From positions 1-64,000 of the forward strand of contig JAPLSY010000085.1 of assembly GCA_026398415.1 (NCBI GenBank): DNA of 64,000 bases. Direction: 5' to 3'. The first letter of the stretch is position 1; every line of letters starts with the position of its first letter. The notes beneath the pieces are model-generated. The model saw only the letters and a list, made by a program, of their open reading frames with translations. It did not search any database and was not told the DNA's origin. Shown here piece by piece: positions 25,342-33,907 of the stretch. Position numbers and translations under genes: made by a program. Origin of the DNA: Kiritimatiellota bacterium. GTDB taxonomy: Bacteria; Verrucomicrobiota; Kiritimatiellia; JAAZAB01.

Positions 25342-26412
25342 ATGAAGGTATTGTTCGAGAAAAACAAAGTCGGCGAACTGAAAACAAGACTCTGGGAGGC
25401 TTCGCCTGCGGATATCGACAAAATACTGAATGATTATGAAGTGCCTTCCCCGGGCGAGATGGACAAACCGGGTTGTTACATCCAAAACACGGTGCGTGCC
25501 TTTCAGGACAAGAAGAAAAAGAAGAACGACATTGTACTGATTCCCCTTGGGTCAACGGAAGTCCATGGTTTTCACTGCGCGAGCGGACAGGATACCCTGC
25601 AGGCATCCAGAATCTGCGAGGCGGCAAGGCGCTATACCGCCAAACATGGCGATGAAGTCAACCTGGCGTTCTCGCCCTGGATTTACGGCAACCATCCCAA
25701 ACATCACGTCGGTATGCTGGGCACAATTCCGATCAGCCCATCCGTCCTTGAAAAACTTCTGGTGGACACGATGTTCGGGCTCTGGGCGGACGGCTACCGG
25801 AAGTTCATATTTGTCAACAATCACGCCCAGCACTGGGTCATAACTTCGGCCATAGACTCTTTCGGGCTGCGCTATCCCGAACTCCCGTTTTACGCCGTGG
25901 CGTATGACTGGTGTTCGGCGGTATGGGAGTTCTTCCAGACAAAGAACAAGGGCGGAACATTTGAGGATGACTTTATCCATGCCGACGAGCCGGAAACTTC
26001 GCTCATGCTTCTGCTGGCGCCGGAAATGACCGATATGAAATATGCCGTGGACACCAAGCCCCGCGGTTATCTGCCGGATGGCCATTTCAACAAGTCCGCC
26101 AATCAACTGGCTTTTCGGCCTAATCTCTGGTGGAGCGTGAGAAACAACGGTCCGATTGAATTTGTTGGAACGCCGGAAGGGGTTGTCGGCCGGGCCACGC
26201 TGGCTACCGCGGAAAAAGCGAAACGGCCCGTCGCCGCCGCGCTCGCGTATTTGACGCTCCTGATGGACGATATTCTGAATAAATTTCCGGCCGGCGTCCT
26301 TCCGCCGATTGAAGAAGTAACTTTATTCAAGCAAGCGGAAGTTGAAGGCTATCTTAAAACGCCCGGATCGCCCGGTTACAAAAATCCTTATCGTTTATGG
26401 AAACCGTTTTAA
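25342..26412 (+). CDS. iolN: creatininase-family hydrolase, probable 3-dehydro-scyllo-inosose hydrolase (IolN-like)
   Basis: GGGAGGAAAC precedes this ATG. The 356-residue protein carries the creatininase metal site GSTEVHGFHCASGQDT (Glu73, His75, His78, Asp84), then IYGNHPKHHVGM, FVNNHAQHW and FIHADEPETSLML. The opening LWEASPADIDKILNDYEVP and the tail ATPEGVVGRATLATAEKAKRPVAA-type segment (here GTPEGVVGRATL) are what I recall of IolN proteins. IolN opens the diketo-inositol ring to 5-keto-gluconate in the Thermotoga-type inositol pathway. It heads a tightly spaced operon, and the ADH, Gfo/Idh and TIM-barrel genes needed for that route follow. The precise substrate is inferred. Confidence 0.78.
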   Translation: MKVLFEKNKVGELKTRLWEASPADIDKILNDYEVPSPGEMDKPGCYIQNTVRAFQDKKKKKNDIVLIPLGSTEVHGFHCASGQDTLQASRICEAARRYTAKHGDEVNLAFSPWIYGNHPKHHVGMLGTIPISPSVLEKLLVDTMFGLWADGYRKFIFVNNHAQHWVITSAIDSFGLRYPELPFYAVAYDWCSAVWEFFQTKNKGGTFEDDFIHADEPETSLMLLLAPEMTDMKYAVDTKPRGYLPDGHFNKSANQLAFRPNLWWSVRNNGPIEFVGTPEGVVGRATLATAEKAKRPVAAALAYLTLLMDDILNKFPAGVLPPIEEVTLFKQAEVEGYLKTPGSPGYKNPYRLWKPF

Positions 26413-26430
26413 CAGGGAGGAAAAACTGAA

Positions 26431-27357
26431 ATGAAAGTATTTCTTACAGGTGCAACGGGTTTTGTCGGTGGTTATTTGCTCAGCCGGCTTGTTGCAGACG
26501 GGCATGCGGTCAGGGCGATGGCGCGTGCGGATGGCGACCTGGACGCGCTAAAGGCTAAGGGCGCCGAACCCATCAAAGCGGATTTATTGGACGAGAAATC
26601 CCTCGAGCGCTGCGTGGGCGGAATGGAGATCGTGGTGCACTGCGGTGGGCTCTCTTCGGCTACCGAGCAGGAGGAGGAATTGTTTTTTCGCGCAAACACG
26701 CTGGGCAGTTTTCTGCTTCTTGAAAAGGCGCGGCTTGCAGGCGTAAAGCAGTTTGTTTTTATAAGTTCCATCCTCGTCTACCTCGGGCTGGAGAAGCCGT
26801 TATATCTGCCGGTGGATGAAAGACATCCGTTGTTTCCCCATAAGAATCAGGCGGGCGCATATAAGGTGGCCATCGAAGCATATTGTTACTATTACCACAT
26901 CCGCTACGGAATGAACACGTCGGCTTTCAGGTTGGCCGGGGTTTTCGGCGAGATTCGCAAAAAGCAGTATGGCTGGCCGGAGAGAATCGACAATGCCAGA
27001 CAGGGGAAAGACTTTGTATGTTCCCGCAATTCCGGCTCTATGACAGTTAGCGCCAGAGATGTGGCCGGGGTTATTTCGCTTGCCATCGGGAATGAAAATA
27101 TCGGGGGGGAGGTTTTTAATCTTGCGGATTTCTATCTTGAAAACGCGTATGGCGCAAGACGCATTGCGGAAATAGGAAAATTTAATTACAAAACAATCGA
27201 AAAAGAAAGCAAGGTTCAACCGTATATCATAAGCAATGAAAAAGTCAGGCGTGTTTTTGGCTTTGAATTCTCCGGCAAGCAACACCTGGATGAGTATCTC
27301 AAGTATTTGATCGATAGTTCGAGCGCATGTAAAACACAACAAGATAAAGGGAAATAA
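26431..27357 (+). CDS. extended SDR, NAD-dependent epimerase/dehydratase-like
   Basis: GGGAGGAAAA lies before the ATG. The 308-residue protein opens VFLTGATGFVGGYLLSRL, the GxxGxxG NAD-binding loop of extended SDRs, and has VHCGG and FISSILVY. The usual catalytic Tyr-x-x-x-Lys is altered: the Lys aligns in AGAYKVAIEAY, but the position four residues before it is Ala, not Tyr. It may use another Tyr or have lost the redox step. It sits between iolN and the aldehyde dehydrogenase with 18-bp and 2-bp gaps, so it belongs to the same pathway. Its substrate is unknown. Confidence 0.8.
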   Translation: MKVFLTGATGFVGGYLLSRLVADGHAVRAMARADGDLDALKAKGAEPIKADLLDEKSLERCVGGMEIVVHCGGLSSATEQEEELFFRANTLGSFLLLEKARLAGVKQFVFISSILVYLGLEKPLYLPVDERHPLFPHKNQAGAYKVAIEAYCYYYHIRYGMNTSAFRLAGVFGEIRKKQYGWPERIDNARQGKDFVCSRNSGSMTVSARDVAGVISLAIGNENIGGEVFNLADFYLENAYGARRIAEIGKFNYKTIEKESKVQPYIISNEKVRRVFGFEFSGKQHLDEYLKYLIDSSSACKTQQDKGK

Positions 27358-27359
27358 TA

Positions 27360-28871
27360 ATGAGCGATGTGCGCCAGCTCGAATATTTTACGAATGGGTC
27401 GTGGAGAAAATCCGGCACGGGAAAATATTACGCGATAACCGATCCCAGCACCGGCGCGATCATTGCCCAAGCGCCGTGTTGCACCAGGGAGGAAGTAAAT
27501 GCAGCCATTGCGGCGGCAAAAAACGCGTTTCCTTCATGGAGCGTCTTGCCGGCAATGAAGCGGGTGCAGGTTCTTTACAAGTTCAGAGACGCCATCATCA
27601 GCCATATGGATGAGCTTGTCCTGTTGCTTTGCCGGGAGAACGGTAAATGCTGGGACGAATCCCAGGGCGATATCCTGAAGGCCAGGGAGGTTGTCGAGTT
27701 TGCCTGCGGAATTCCGAGCCTGATGATGGGCGAATCCCTCATGAACACTTCCGCCGAGCATGACACGGTGCTTTACCGCGAGCCTATCGGAGTATTCGCC
27801 GGCCTGGTGCCGTGGAATTTTCCGGCCATGATTCCATTGGGATGGATGACTTCGCTCTGCATCGCCGCCGGCAATACGCTGGTCCTGAAGGCCTCCAGTG
27901 CCACGCCCATGACTGCCATGCGAATGGTTGAGCTGCTGCATGCGGCGGGATTGCCGGACGGCGTGATCAACCTTATCACCTGCAGCAGAGACGAGGCGGA
28001 AATATTCCTGAAACATCCCGATGTGAAGGGCATAACCTTTGTCGGATCGACCTTAGTCGGAAAGCATATTTATTCCACGGCGGCCGCGCACGGCAAAAGA
28101 GTTCAGGCCCTTTGCGAGGCCAAGAACCACTGCCTGGTGCTCGAAGACGCACCCCTGAAGCGAACCGCGCTCGGAATCATAAACGCCACCTACGGCTGTG
28201 CCGGCGAAAGATGCATGGCGCTTCCGGTCGTCGTCGTTCAAGAGAAGGTGGCGGACAAGCTGGTTGCGTTGCTCAAGGAGCTTGCCGGCAAATTAAAGGT
28301 TGGACCGGCCTATGACAAAACATCCCAGCTTGGCCCGCTGGTCACCAAGGAACACCGGGAATCAGTCCTTAACTGGATTGAAAAGGGCATTCAGGAAGGG
28401 GCCGAACTGGTGCTGGACGGCAGGCAAGTGAAAGTTGCCGGCTATGAAAATGGGTTCTATCTGGGGCCTACCATATTCGATCGCGTGACACCCGCAATGA
28501 GCGTCGGCAACGAGGAAATATTCGGTCCGGTGACTTGTATTAAGCGCGTAAAGGATTTTGAGGAAGGCCTCGCGCTGATGAATGCCAGCCGTTTTGCCAA
28601 CGGCGCGGTTATTTATACGCAGAACGGCTATTACAGCCGTGAATTCGCCCGAAGAACGCACGGCGGCTTGGTCGGCATAAACGTCGGCATCCCGGTTCCA
28701 ATAGGAATTTTCCCGTTTACCGGACACAAGCAGTCGTTTTTCGGCGACCTCCATACCCTCGGCAAGGACGGCGTCAGATTTTTCACGGAAAGCAAATGTG
28801 TGACCACCCGGTGGTTCAATGAGGAGGAACTGCGCAAGGAAAAGGTCGATACATGGGACGGAACGATTTGA
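27360..28871 (+). CDS. CoA-acylating (methyl)malonate-semialdehyde dehydrogenase, MmsA/IolA-like
   Basis: The 503-residue aldehyde dehydrogenase has LVPWNFPAMIPLGWM, the catalytic Cys285 in GCAGERCMAL, and the MmsA/IolA-specific C-terminal block FPFTGHKQSFFGDLHTLGKD then FTESKCVTTRW. IolA turns malonate semialdehyde into acetyl-CoA in the Bacillus inositol route; MmsA does so for methylmalonate semialdehyde. The family's GAKNH is here CEAKNH. In this operon it suggests that a semialdehyde fragment is produced by the aldolase encoded downstream. Confidence 0.85.
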   Translation: MSDVRQLEYFTNGSWRKSGTGKYYAITDPSTGAIIAQAPCCTREEVNAAIAAAKNAFPSWSVLPAMKRVQVLYKFRDAIISHMDELVLLLCRENGKCWDESQGDILKAREVVEFACGIPSLMMGESLMNTSAEHDTVLYREPIGVFAGLVPWNFPAMIPLGWMTSLCIAAGNTLVLKASSATPMTAMRMVELLHAAGLPDGVINLITCSRDEAEIFLKHPDVKGITFVGSTLVGKHIYSTAAAHGKRVQALCEAKNHCLVLEDAPLKRTALGIINATYGCAGERCMALPVVVVQEKVADKLVALLKELAGKLKVGPAYDKTSQLGPLVTKEHRESVLNWIEKGIQEGAELVLDGRQVKVAGYENGFYLGPTIFDRVTPAMSVGNEEIFGPVTCIKRVKDFEEGLALMNASRFANGAVIYTQNGYYSREFARRTHGGLVGINVGIPVPIGIFPFTGHKQSFFGDLHTLGKDGVRFFTESKCVTTRWFNEEELRKEKVDTWDGTI

Positions 28872-28929
28872 AAATCTTAGTGCGGCTATCGTCAAAACCG
28901 GCCGCAGAGCGCAAAGAAAGGATAATAAA

Positions 28930-30090
28930 ATGGCCAACAAAGTGAAAGCGGTTGTAATGACCATGCCGGGCAAAGTGGAGACGCAAATGCTTCCCTATCC
29001 GAAACTGGAAAGGGGCGCGCTGATCCTCAAGGTCGGCATGTCGGGTATTTGTGGCACTGACAAACATGCCTTCAAGGGCGAGAAAGTGCTTTATGGCGGG
29101 ACGGAAGCGGAACAGGAAATTGTTTATCCCGGCGTCCGCGGGCACGAGAATGTCGGCGCCATTGTGGAAATAGATCCCAAGGATAAAAACACGCTGGAAT
29201 ATGAGGGGAAGGAATTGAAAGCCGGCGACCGGGTGACCATGTGTCCCAATATCATTTGCGGGCATTGCTGGTATTGCCGGAACATTTTTGCCTATCCTTT
29301 CTGTGCCAAAAACACGACCATCGGTTTATCCTTCTACAGCAACAAGCCGCCCTACGTGGCGGGCGGCTGGGCGGAATACATGTTTGTCCCTCCCAAAACC
29401 TGGGTCTACAAGGTTCCCGCGGAAATGCCGGACGAATTGGCCGCGCTGACCGAGTTGTTTGTGGTTGCCGCCACGCTTGACCGGGCCAAGGAATTTTCCA
29501 GAATTGAGGCGCGCGGGTTCGGCTTTGCCGATACGGTGACGGTGCAGGGCGCCGGCGCCATCGGCTGTATGCATGTGGCCAAGGCGAAGATGCTGGGGGC
29601 CGGACAAATCATTATTCTTGATGAATCGGAGCACAAGCTCAAGTTGGCCAAGGAATTCGGCGCGGATGTGGTTATCAACGTCAAGAAAGTTCCGCACCAG
29701 AAAAGGGTCAAGATCATAAAAGACCTGACCGAGGGTCGGGGTTCCGATGTGACGGTGGAAACCGCCGGAACGGCCAGGGCTTTCACGGAAGGGTTGGAAT
29801 ATACCAGAAGAGGCGGGACTTACGTTGAGACCGGAAGTTTTGTGGATACCGGCGATGTGCCGCTCAACGTCCACCGGCACGTGGCCGCCAAGAACGTGCT
29901 GATTATCGGCAATTCAAACCATCCGCACAACGGATATTCACGCGCAATTCACATGATGATGAAGCACCGCAAGGAATTCCCCTTTGAGAAGCTTATCACG
30001 CATGTGTTCAGCCTCGATAAAGGCAAGGAAGCGATGGATAAATCGTTCGAACCTAATTGTCTTAAAGTAATGTTTAAACCGGAAAGGTAG
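28930..30090 (+). CDS. zinc-dependent MDR dehydrogenase, candidate IolM-type inosose dehydrogenase
   Basis: The start at ATG 28930 follows AAAGGATAATAAA. The 386-residue product is a medium-chain zinc alcohol dehydrogenase. Catalytic zinc ligands lie in SGICGTDKH and VRGHENVG, and the structural cysteine cluster is in NIICGHCWYCRNIFAYPFC. The Rossmann loop is VQGAGAIGCMHVAKA. In Thermotoga an MDR enzyme (IolM) oxidises 2-keto-myo-inositol before IolN acts, and the neighbouring iolN-like gene makes that role attractive here. The protein is not obviously orthologous to Thermotoga IolM, so the role is an inference. Confidence 0.82.
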   Translation: MANKVKAVVMTMPGKVETQMLPYPKLERGALILKVGMSGICGTDKHAFKGEKVLYGGTEAEQEIVYPGVRGHENVGAIVEIDPKDKNTLEYEGKELKAGDRVTMCPNIICGHCWYCRNIFAYPFCAKNTTIGLSFYSNKPPYVAGGWAEYMFVPPKTWVYKVPAEMPDELAALTELFVVAATLDRAKEFSRIEARGFGFADTVTVQGAGAIGCMHVAKAKMLGAGQIIILDESEHKLKLAKEFGADVVINVKKVPHQKRVKIIKDLTEGRGSDVTVETAGTARAFTEGLEYTRRGGTYVETGSFVDTGDVPLNVHRHVAAKNVLIIGNSNHPHNGYSRAIHMMMKHRKEFPFEKLITHVFSLDKGKEAMDKSFEPNCLKVMFKPER

Positions 30091-30097
30091 AAACATC

Positions 30098-31327
30098 ATG
30101 GATAAACGAATCAAATTCGGAATAGCCGGAACGGGCGGCATTTTTTACGGCTGGGGTGGGGGCAGCGGACACCTGCCTGGATGCGCCTGGATGGTGGATG
30201 AGGCCCGTCTGGCCGCCATTTGCGACGTGAGCGCAACAAGCCTCGAGAAAGCCGCCGTCGCCGTCAGAAAACTTTATCAGGAGAAAGCCGCCGGCCATAA
30301 GGAAAACGGCCGGGACGATCTGGCCAAACTCCTTCTGGCCGACAGCGAAAATCTCAAGCTTTACACGAGTCTTGAGGATATGTTGAAAGCGGAAAAGCTC
30401 GATTTTGCAGATATAATCACTCCGTGTGAACATCATCTCGCCGCAATCAGGCAGTCGTTGGACGCCGGTTGTCACGTGCTCTGCGAAAAACCGCTTACCC
30501 GGACATGGCTGGAATCGGAAAAAGTCGTCAGGGATGTTGCAAACGCGGGAAAAATACTGCTCTATGGCGAAAACCTCATCTATGCCGATCCTTACCATGA
30601 TATCCGCAAGCTGATCCTGAAAGGCGAAATCGGCGAGCTTGAGGCGATATGGTTGCCGTTAAGCATCAGTGAGCCGGGTAATTACAGTTATACAAAAGGC
30701 GGGATAGGCGCGTTGCTGGATATGGGCATCCATAACATTACGCTTGCCTGGTTCCTGGCCGGATTCGACTATACCCCGAAAAGAGTAAAAGCGCTGTCGC
30801 CCGACGGGGTTTCGAACCGGATAAAACAAAGGCTGCTTGACGGGGTTATCACTGAATTGAACGTCGAGGATTATGCCAGCTTTGTGGTTGAATTCGAAAA
30901 TCCGGCATCGGGCCAGTGGATAAACACCTATCTTGAAGCATCCTGGTCGTTTGGCGACCGAGGGGGGTTCCGGGTGGTGGGAAGCAACGGCGAGATCCGG
31001 ATCGAAGACGGAAAAATCGTGGTTGTGGATCAATTCGGGAATGCCCACGGCAGGAACTTTTTTCATACCGGAACCGTGCCTCCCGGATACGGCGGTCATC
31101 CCCAGCAATTGAGGGCGATGGCCAGACTCGTGCGCGAAAATGCGCAGCCATCGTGCGACGCGAAAATAGCCTCCGAATCATTGGCGATTGCCCAGGCGGT
31201 TTATCTCTCGGAAGCCAGAGGAAGAAAAGCAGTAACTTTACCGGAGTTCAAGGAATATGCGCAACAATTCGACAAAAATCCGGAAGAATTGCTGCGGGAA
31301 CTTCTGAAGACCGGCGTCAGCAGATGA
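30098..31327 (+). CDS. Gfo/Idh/MocA-family NAD(P)-dependent dehydrogenase, candidate inositol dehydrogenase
   Basis: The 409-residue protein begins IKFGIAGTGGIFYGWGGGSG (Rossmann glycine loop). It contains the family signature CEKPLTRT and the C-terminal catalytic-type segment GGIGALLDMGIHNITLAWFLAG, matching the D-x-G-x-H-x-x-D/N pattern with His. Members oxidise hydroxyls of inositols, glucose derivatives or amino sugars, and IolG of the inositol pathway is one of them. It starts 7 bp after the zinc dehydrogenase. It is a good candidate for the first oxidation of a cyclitol. Confidence 0.85.
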   Translation: MDKRIKFGIAGTGGIFYGWGGGSGHLPGCAWMVDEARLAAICDVSATSLEKAAVAVRKLYQEKAAGHKENGRDDLAKLLLADSENLKLYTSLEDMLKAEKLDFADIITPCEHHLAAIRQSLDAGCHVLCEKPLTRTWLESEKVVRDVANAGKILLYGENLIYADPYHDIRKLILKGEIGELEAIWLPLSISEPGNYSYTKGGIGALLDMGIHNITLAWFLAGFDYTPKRVKALSPDGVSNRIKQRLLDGVITELNVEDYASFVVEFENPASGQWINTYLEASWSFGDRGGFRVVGSNGEIRIEDGKIVVVDQFGNAHGRNFFHTGTVPPGYGGHPQQLRAMARLVRENAQPSCDAKIASESLAIAQAVYLSEARGRKAVTLPEFKEYAQQFDKNPEELLRELLKTGVSR

Positions 31328-31386
31328 TTTTGGACGGGAGTCGGATTTATGAAGTAATTGCTGGACAAATAAAAAGGAAGCAAAAA

Positions 31387-32232
31387 ATGAAAATAGCATG
31401 CGGAACCGTCACGTTTCGTGAATATCCACTGGAAGAAGCGTTAAGCAGGATCAAAAAAGCCGGCTATGAATACGTCGAGCCCCAGGCCACCGCGCCATTC
31501 TGTCCGCACATTAACGTTGATCAGGATGACCCGGCAAAATTCAAGCAATTGCTAAAAAGCATCGGGTTTAAGGGCGCCACCGCCCTCTGGACAACGCACG
31601 GTGCCATCATTCCCGACCCCAAAAGCGTTGAATATGGAAAAAAATGCGCCGAATGGGCCGCGGCCGCAGGCATTCCTGGAATTAACATCGGTGACGGATT
31701 CAAGCCCAGGGAAATGAGTGACGATGACGCGCTGAAGCTCGTGGAGGAACGCCTCGCCCAGATACTGGAAACGGCGGAAAAATGCAGGGTCTATGTGGCC
31801 ATTGAGCCGCACGGCACTTTCTCGCTCAATGCCGCGGGATTGAAAAAGCTGATGTCGCTTTCAAATTCCAAATGGCTTGGAATCAACTACGACACGGCCA
31901 ATGTACATCGCGCCGCCTACGTGGAAAGCAAGGGCGATTCCTGCGCCTGGAAGTCAACGGGAATAAAACATGATGAAGTGGCGGTCTTGAAGGCCATTGC
32001 CGACCGGGTTGTCCATCTCCATGTCAAGGATGTGCGCGGGAAAGAATGCGTGGCGCTCGGACAGGGCGAGGTAAATATCAAAGGCTGTCTCGAAGTTCTC
32101 AGGGACAGCAATTATCGCGGCCCGATTTCCCTTGAAACCGAGGGCGATTTCGGTGCCGATGTCGGGTCGGCGCTCATCAGCGCAAGCAGGGATTATTTGT
32201 TAAAAACGCTGAAAGAAATTCAGTATAAATAA
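31387..32232 (+). CDS. sugar phosphate isomerase/epimerase-like TIM barrel
   Basis: From ATG 31387 (after AAAAAGGAAGC) the product has 281 residues of the xylose-isomerase-like AP-endonuclease-2 superfamily. Typical metal-site segments are VAIEPHGTF, LGINYDTANVHR, VVHLHVKDVRG and ISLETEGDFG, supplying Glu, Asp, His and Glu. The superfamily includes inosose dehydratase IolE, hydroxypyruvate isomerase and the IolO-type ketogluconate epimerase. The context fits either IolE or IolO, and the sequence does not let me choose. It is tightly linked to the aldolase gene (4 bp). Confidence 0.85.
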   Translation: MKIACGTVTFREYPLEEALSRIKKAGYEYVEPQATAPFCPHINVDQDDPAKFKQLLKSIGFKGATALWTTHGAIIPDPKSVEYGKKCAEWAAAAGIPGINIGDGFKPREMSDDDALKLVEERLAQILETAEKCRVYVAIEPHGTFSLNAAGLKKLMSLSNSKWLGINYDTANVHRAAYVESKGDSCAWKSTGIKHDEVAVLKAIADRVVHLHVKDVRGKECVALGQGEVNIKGCLEVLRDSNYRGPISLETEGDFGADVGSALISASRDYLLKTLKEIQYK

Positions 32233-32236
32233 CGCC

Positions 32237-32845
32237 ATGTCGATCGTCAAATTCAAGGTGGAATTTAGCGCAAACGCGGCGCCCAGCGACGGGCGCATCG
32301 GCGAATTGAGCGAATGGTGCTTTCGTTTCAACGAGTGTGGGTTGACCCCGCGCCTTAACGGAACCGGCCGCTCGCTGGGAAACCTCAGTTTCCGCGTCGA
32401 ACCCGGCAAACCGGATTTTATCATAACCGGGTCCACCCTGGATTCCAAGGAAAAGCTCGCACGCGCTGACTTCGTTAAAGTAGTGCAATCCGACTGGGAA
32501 AGAAAGATCGTTGTTGCGGAGGGCAAGCGGGATCCCTCCAGCGAAAGTATGCTGCATTACGAAATATACCGGCGCAGGCCGGATGTCGGCGCCATCTTTC
32601 ATGGCCACAACAAAGAAATTACGGCCAACATCCGTTTGCTCGGTTTGCCTGAGACGGGCAAGGAAGCATTGCCCGGCACAGCGGAATTGCTGGGCGAAGT
32701 AATGAAAATACTGGACAAGGCGAATTTCCTGGTAATGAAAAATCACGGTTTCCTGGCCCTGGGCAAGACCATGGCTGAAGCCGGCAATCTCGCGCTGCGG
32801 ATCAGGGAAAAAACAGGCTGTAGACTGCAGGCTGTTAGACGGTAG
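32237..32845 (+). CDS. class II (zinc) aldolase, RhaD/FucA/AraD superfamily
   Basis: The 202-residue protein has the family's metal-binding AIFHGHNKE (two His) and a third His in VMKNHGFLALGKT. An acidic catalytic candidate lies in SSESMLHYEIYRRRP. It should cleave a (phospho)ketose or keto-acid into DHAP/pyruvate and an aldehyde. Located between the TIM barrel and the sugar kinase, and with an IolA-like dehydrogenase upstream, it is a likely source of the semialdehyde. Its last residues (GCRLQAVRR) are encoded by a CTGTAGACTGCAGGCTG-type repeat, which suggests that the original stop was displaced. Confidence 0.85.
   Translation: MSIVKFKVEFSANAAPSDGRIGELSEWCFRFNECGLTPRLNGTGRSLGNLSFRVEPGKPDFIITGSTLDSKEKLARADFVKVVQSDWERKIVVAEGKRDPSSESMLHYEIYRRRPDVGAIFHGHNKEITANIRLLGLPETGKEALPGTAELLGEVMKILDKANFLVMKNHGFLALGKTMAEAGNLALRIREKTGCRLQAVRR
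32814..32845. repeat. GGCTGTAGACTG-type low-complexity repeat at the aldolase stop codon
   Basis: AGGCTGTAGACTGCAGGCTG then TTAGACGGTAG is a near-tandem of the word GCTGTAGAC. It overlaps the end of the aldolase CDS and supplies its stop codon. Confidence 0.5.
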
Positions 32846-32852
32846 GAGCAAA

Positions 32853-33860
32853 ATGAAAAAGAAAATCCTTTCATGGGGCACGTGCATGTGCGATATCATC
32901 GCCCCCGAAATGCAAAAGGTCGCCGAGCCCGGGGTCATTGAATATCTCCCCCGGGGCATCGAATTGCGCCTGGGCGGGCATCCGGTGGATTTGATCATCG
33001 ATCTTGCCCGGATCGGAGTTGATCCGAATGAAATTGCCGTTGTCAGTACGATCGGAACGGATGTTTTCGGCGATTTTCTTTTGCGGGAAATCGCCGGTTA
33101 TGGTTTTCAGGCCTATATCGAACGCGTGGCCGGCGGAACCGGCAAAACAATCATACTTGCGCTGAAGGACCAGGACCGCCTGTGCCATCTCGATCCGGCC
33201 GCCTGCATGCGCATGGCGCTTGAACATCTCGAGGGCGTAATCCGCGAAACGGAGCCGGAATTCTTTACCTTCCGGCCGGGCTATACCAATCTCGATCTGG
33301 AAATGGCCCCGCTGTTGAAGCGGCTGAGAGCGGGCCCGCTGAAAAATTCGTTTTTACTGCTGGATTTATGTGCGCCTTACAAGAAGGAATGGAGTTATTA
33401 TCTCGAGCTCCTGCCGCAGGTTGACGCCGTCCATGGCAACAGCAAGGAAATCATCAGGGCCGGGGGCGAAAATACTTTCGAAAAGGCGACGAAAAAAATG
33501 TTTTTGCTCGGCGCAAAAAGCATCTTGCTAACAAAGGAGGCCGCCGGGGCCGAATTGCTGACCCCGCATTACCGGATTACGCAACCGTCTTTCAATATAA
33601 AATTCGTGGAACCTTCCGGCTCAGGTGATGCCTTCTGCGCCGGAATAATTCACGCCCTGGCCATGTCGCCAAAAAACATGGCAACGATGAATGGCAATGA
33701 GTTGGCCGATGTGCTCGTATGGGGGCAGGCCCTGGGCGCCGCGGCCGCTACGCAGGTCGGGTGCGTAGAAGGGGTGACAAAATCCAAAGTGCAGAATCTG
33801 CTTGATACGCAGAAACAAAGAATATTGGATGGCACCGTCATCGAAAAAAAAGTAAGTTAA
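32853..33860 (+). CDS. PfkB-family carbohydrate kinase
   Basis: TAGGAGC precedes the ATG. The 335-residue product is a ribokinase/PfkB-type kinase: an early RLGGHPVDLIIDLARIG (substrate-binding GG motif), VSTIGTDVFGDF, HGNSKEI, and the catalytic EPSGSGDAFCAG with base Asp259. The common DTTGAGD signature is altered at its first residues. IolC (5-dehydro-2-deoxygluconokinase) and KdgK are members. Next to the aldolase it would phosphorylate the acyclic intermediate before cleavage. The specificity is inferred. Confidence 0.87.
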   Translation: MKKKILSWGTCMCDIIAPEMQKVAEPGVIEYLPRGIELRLGGHPVDLIIDLARIGVDPNEIAVVSTIGTDVFGDFLLREIAGYGFQAYIERVAGGTGKTIILALKDQDRLCHLDPAACMRMALEHLEGVIRETEPEFFTFRPGYTNLDLEMAPLLKRLRAGPLKNSFLLLDLCAPYKKEWSYYLELLPQVDAVHGNSKEIIRAGGENTFEKATKKMFLLGAKSILLTKEAAGAELLTPHYRITQPSFNIKFVEPSGSGDAFCAGIIHALAMSPKNMATMNGNELADVLVWGQALGAAAATQVGCVEGVTKSKVQNLLDTQKQRILDGTVIEKKVS

Positions 33861-33907
33861 AAGTATCGATGACGCCAAGGCGTAATTTTAACCTGAAAGG
33901 AAAATTT

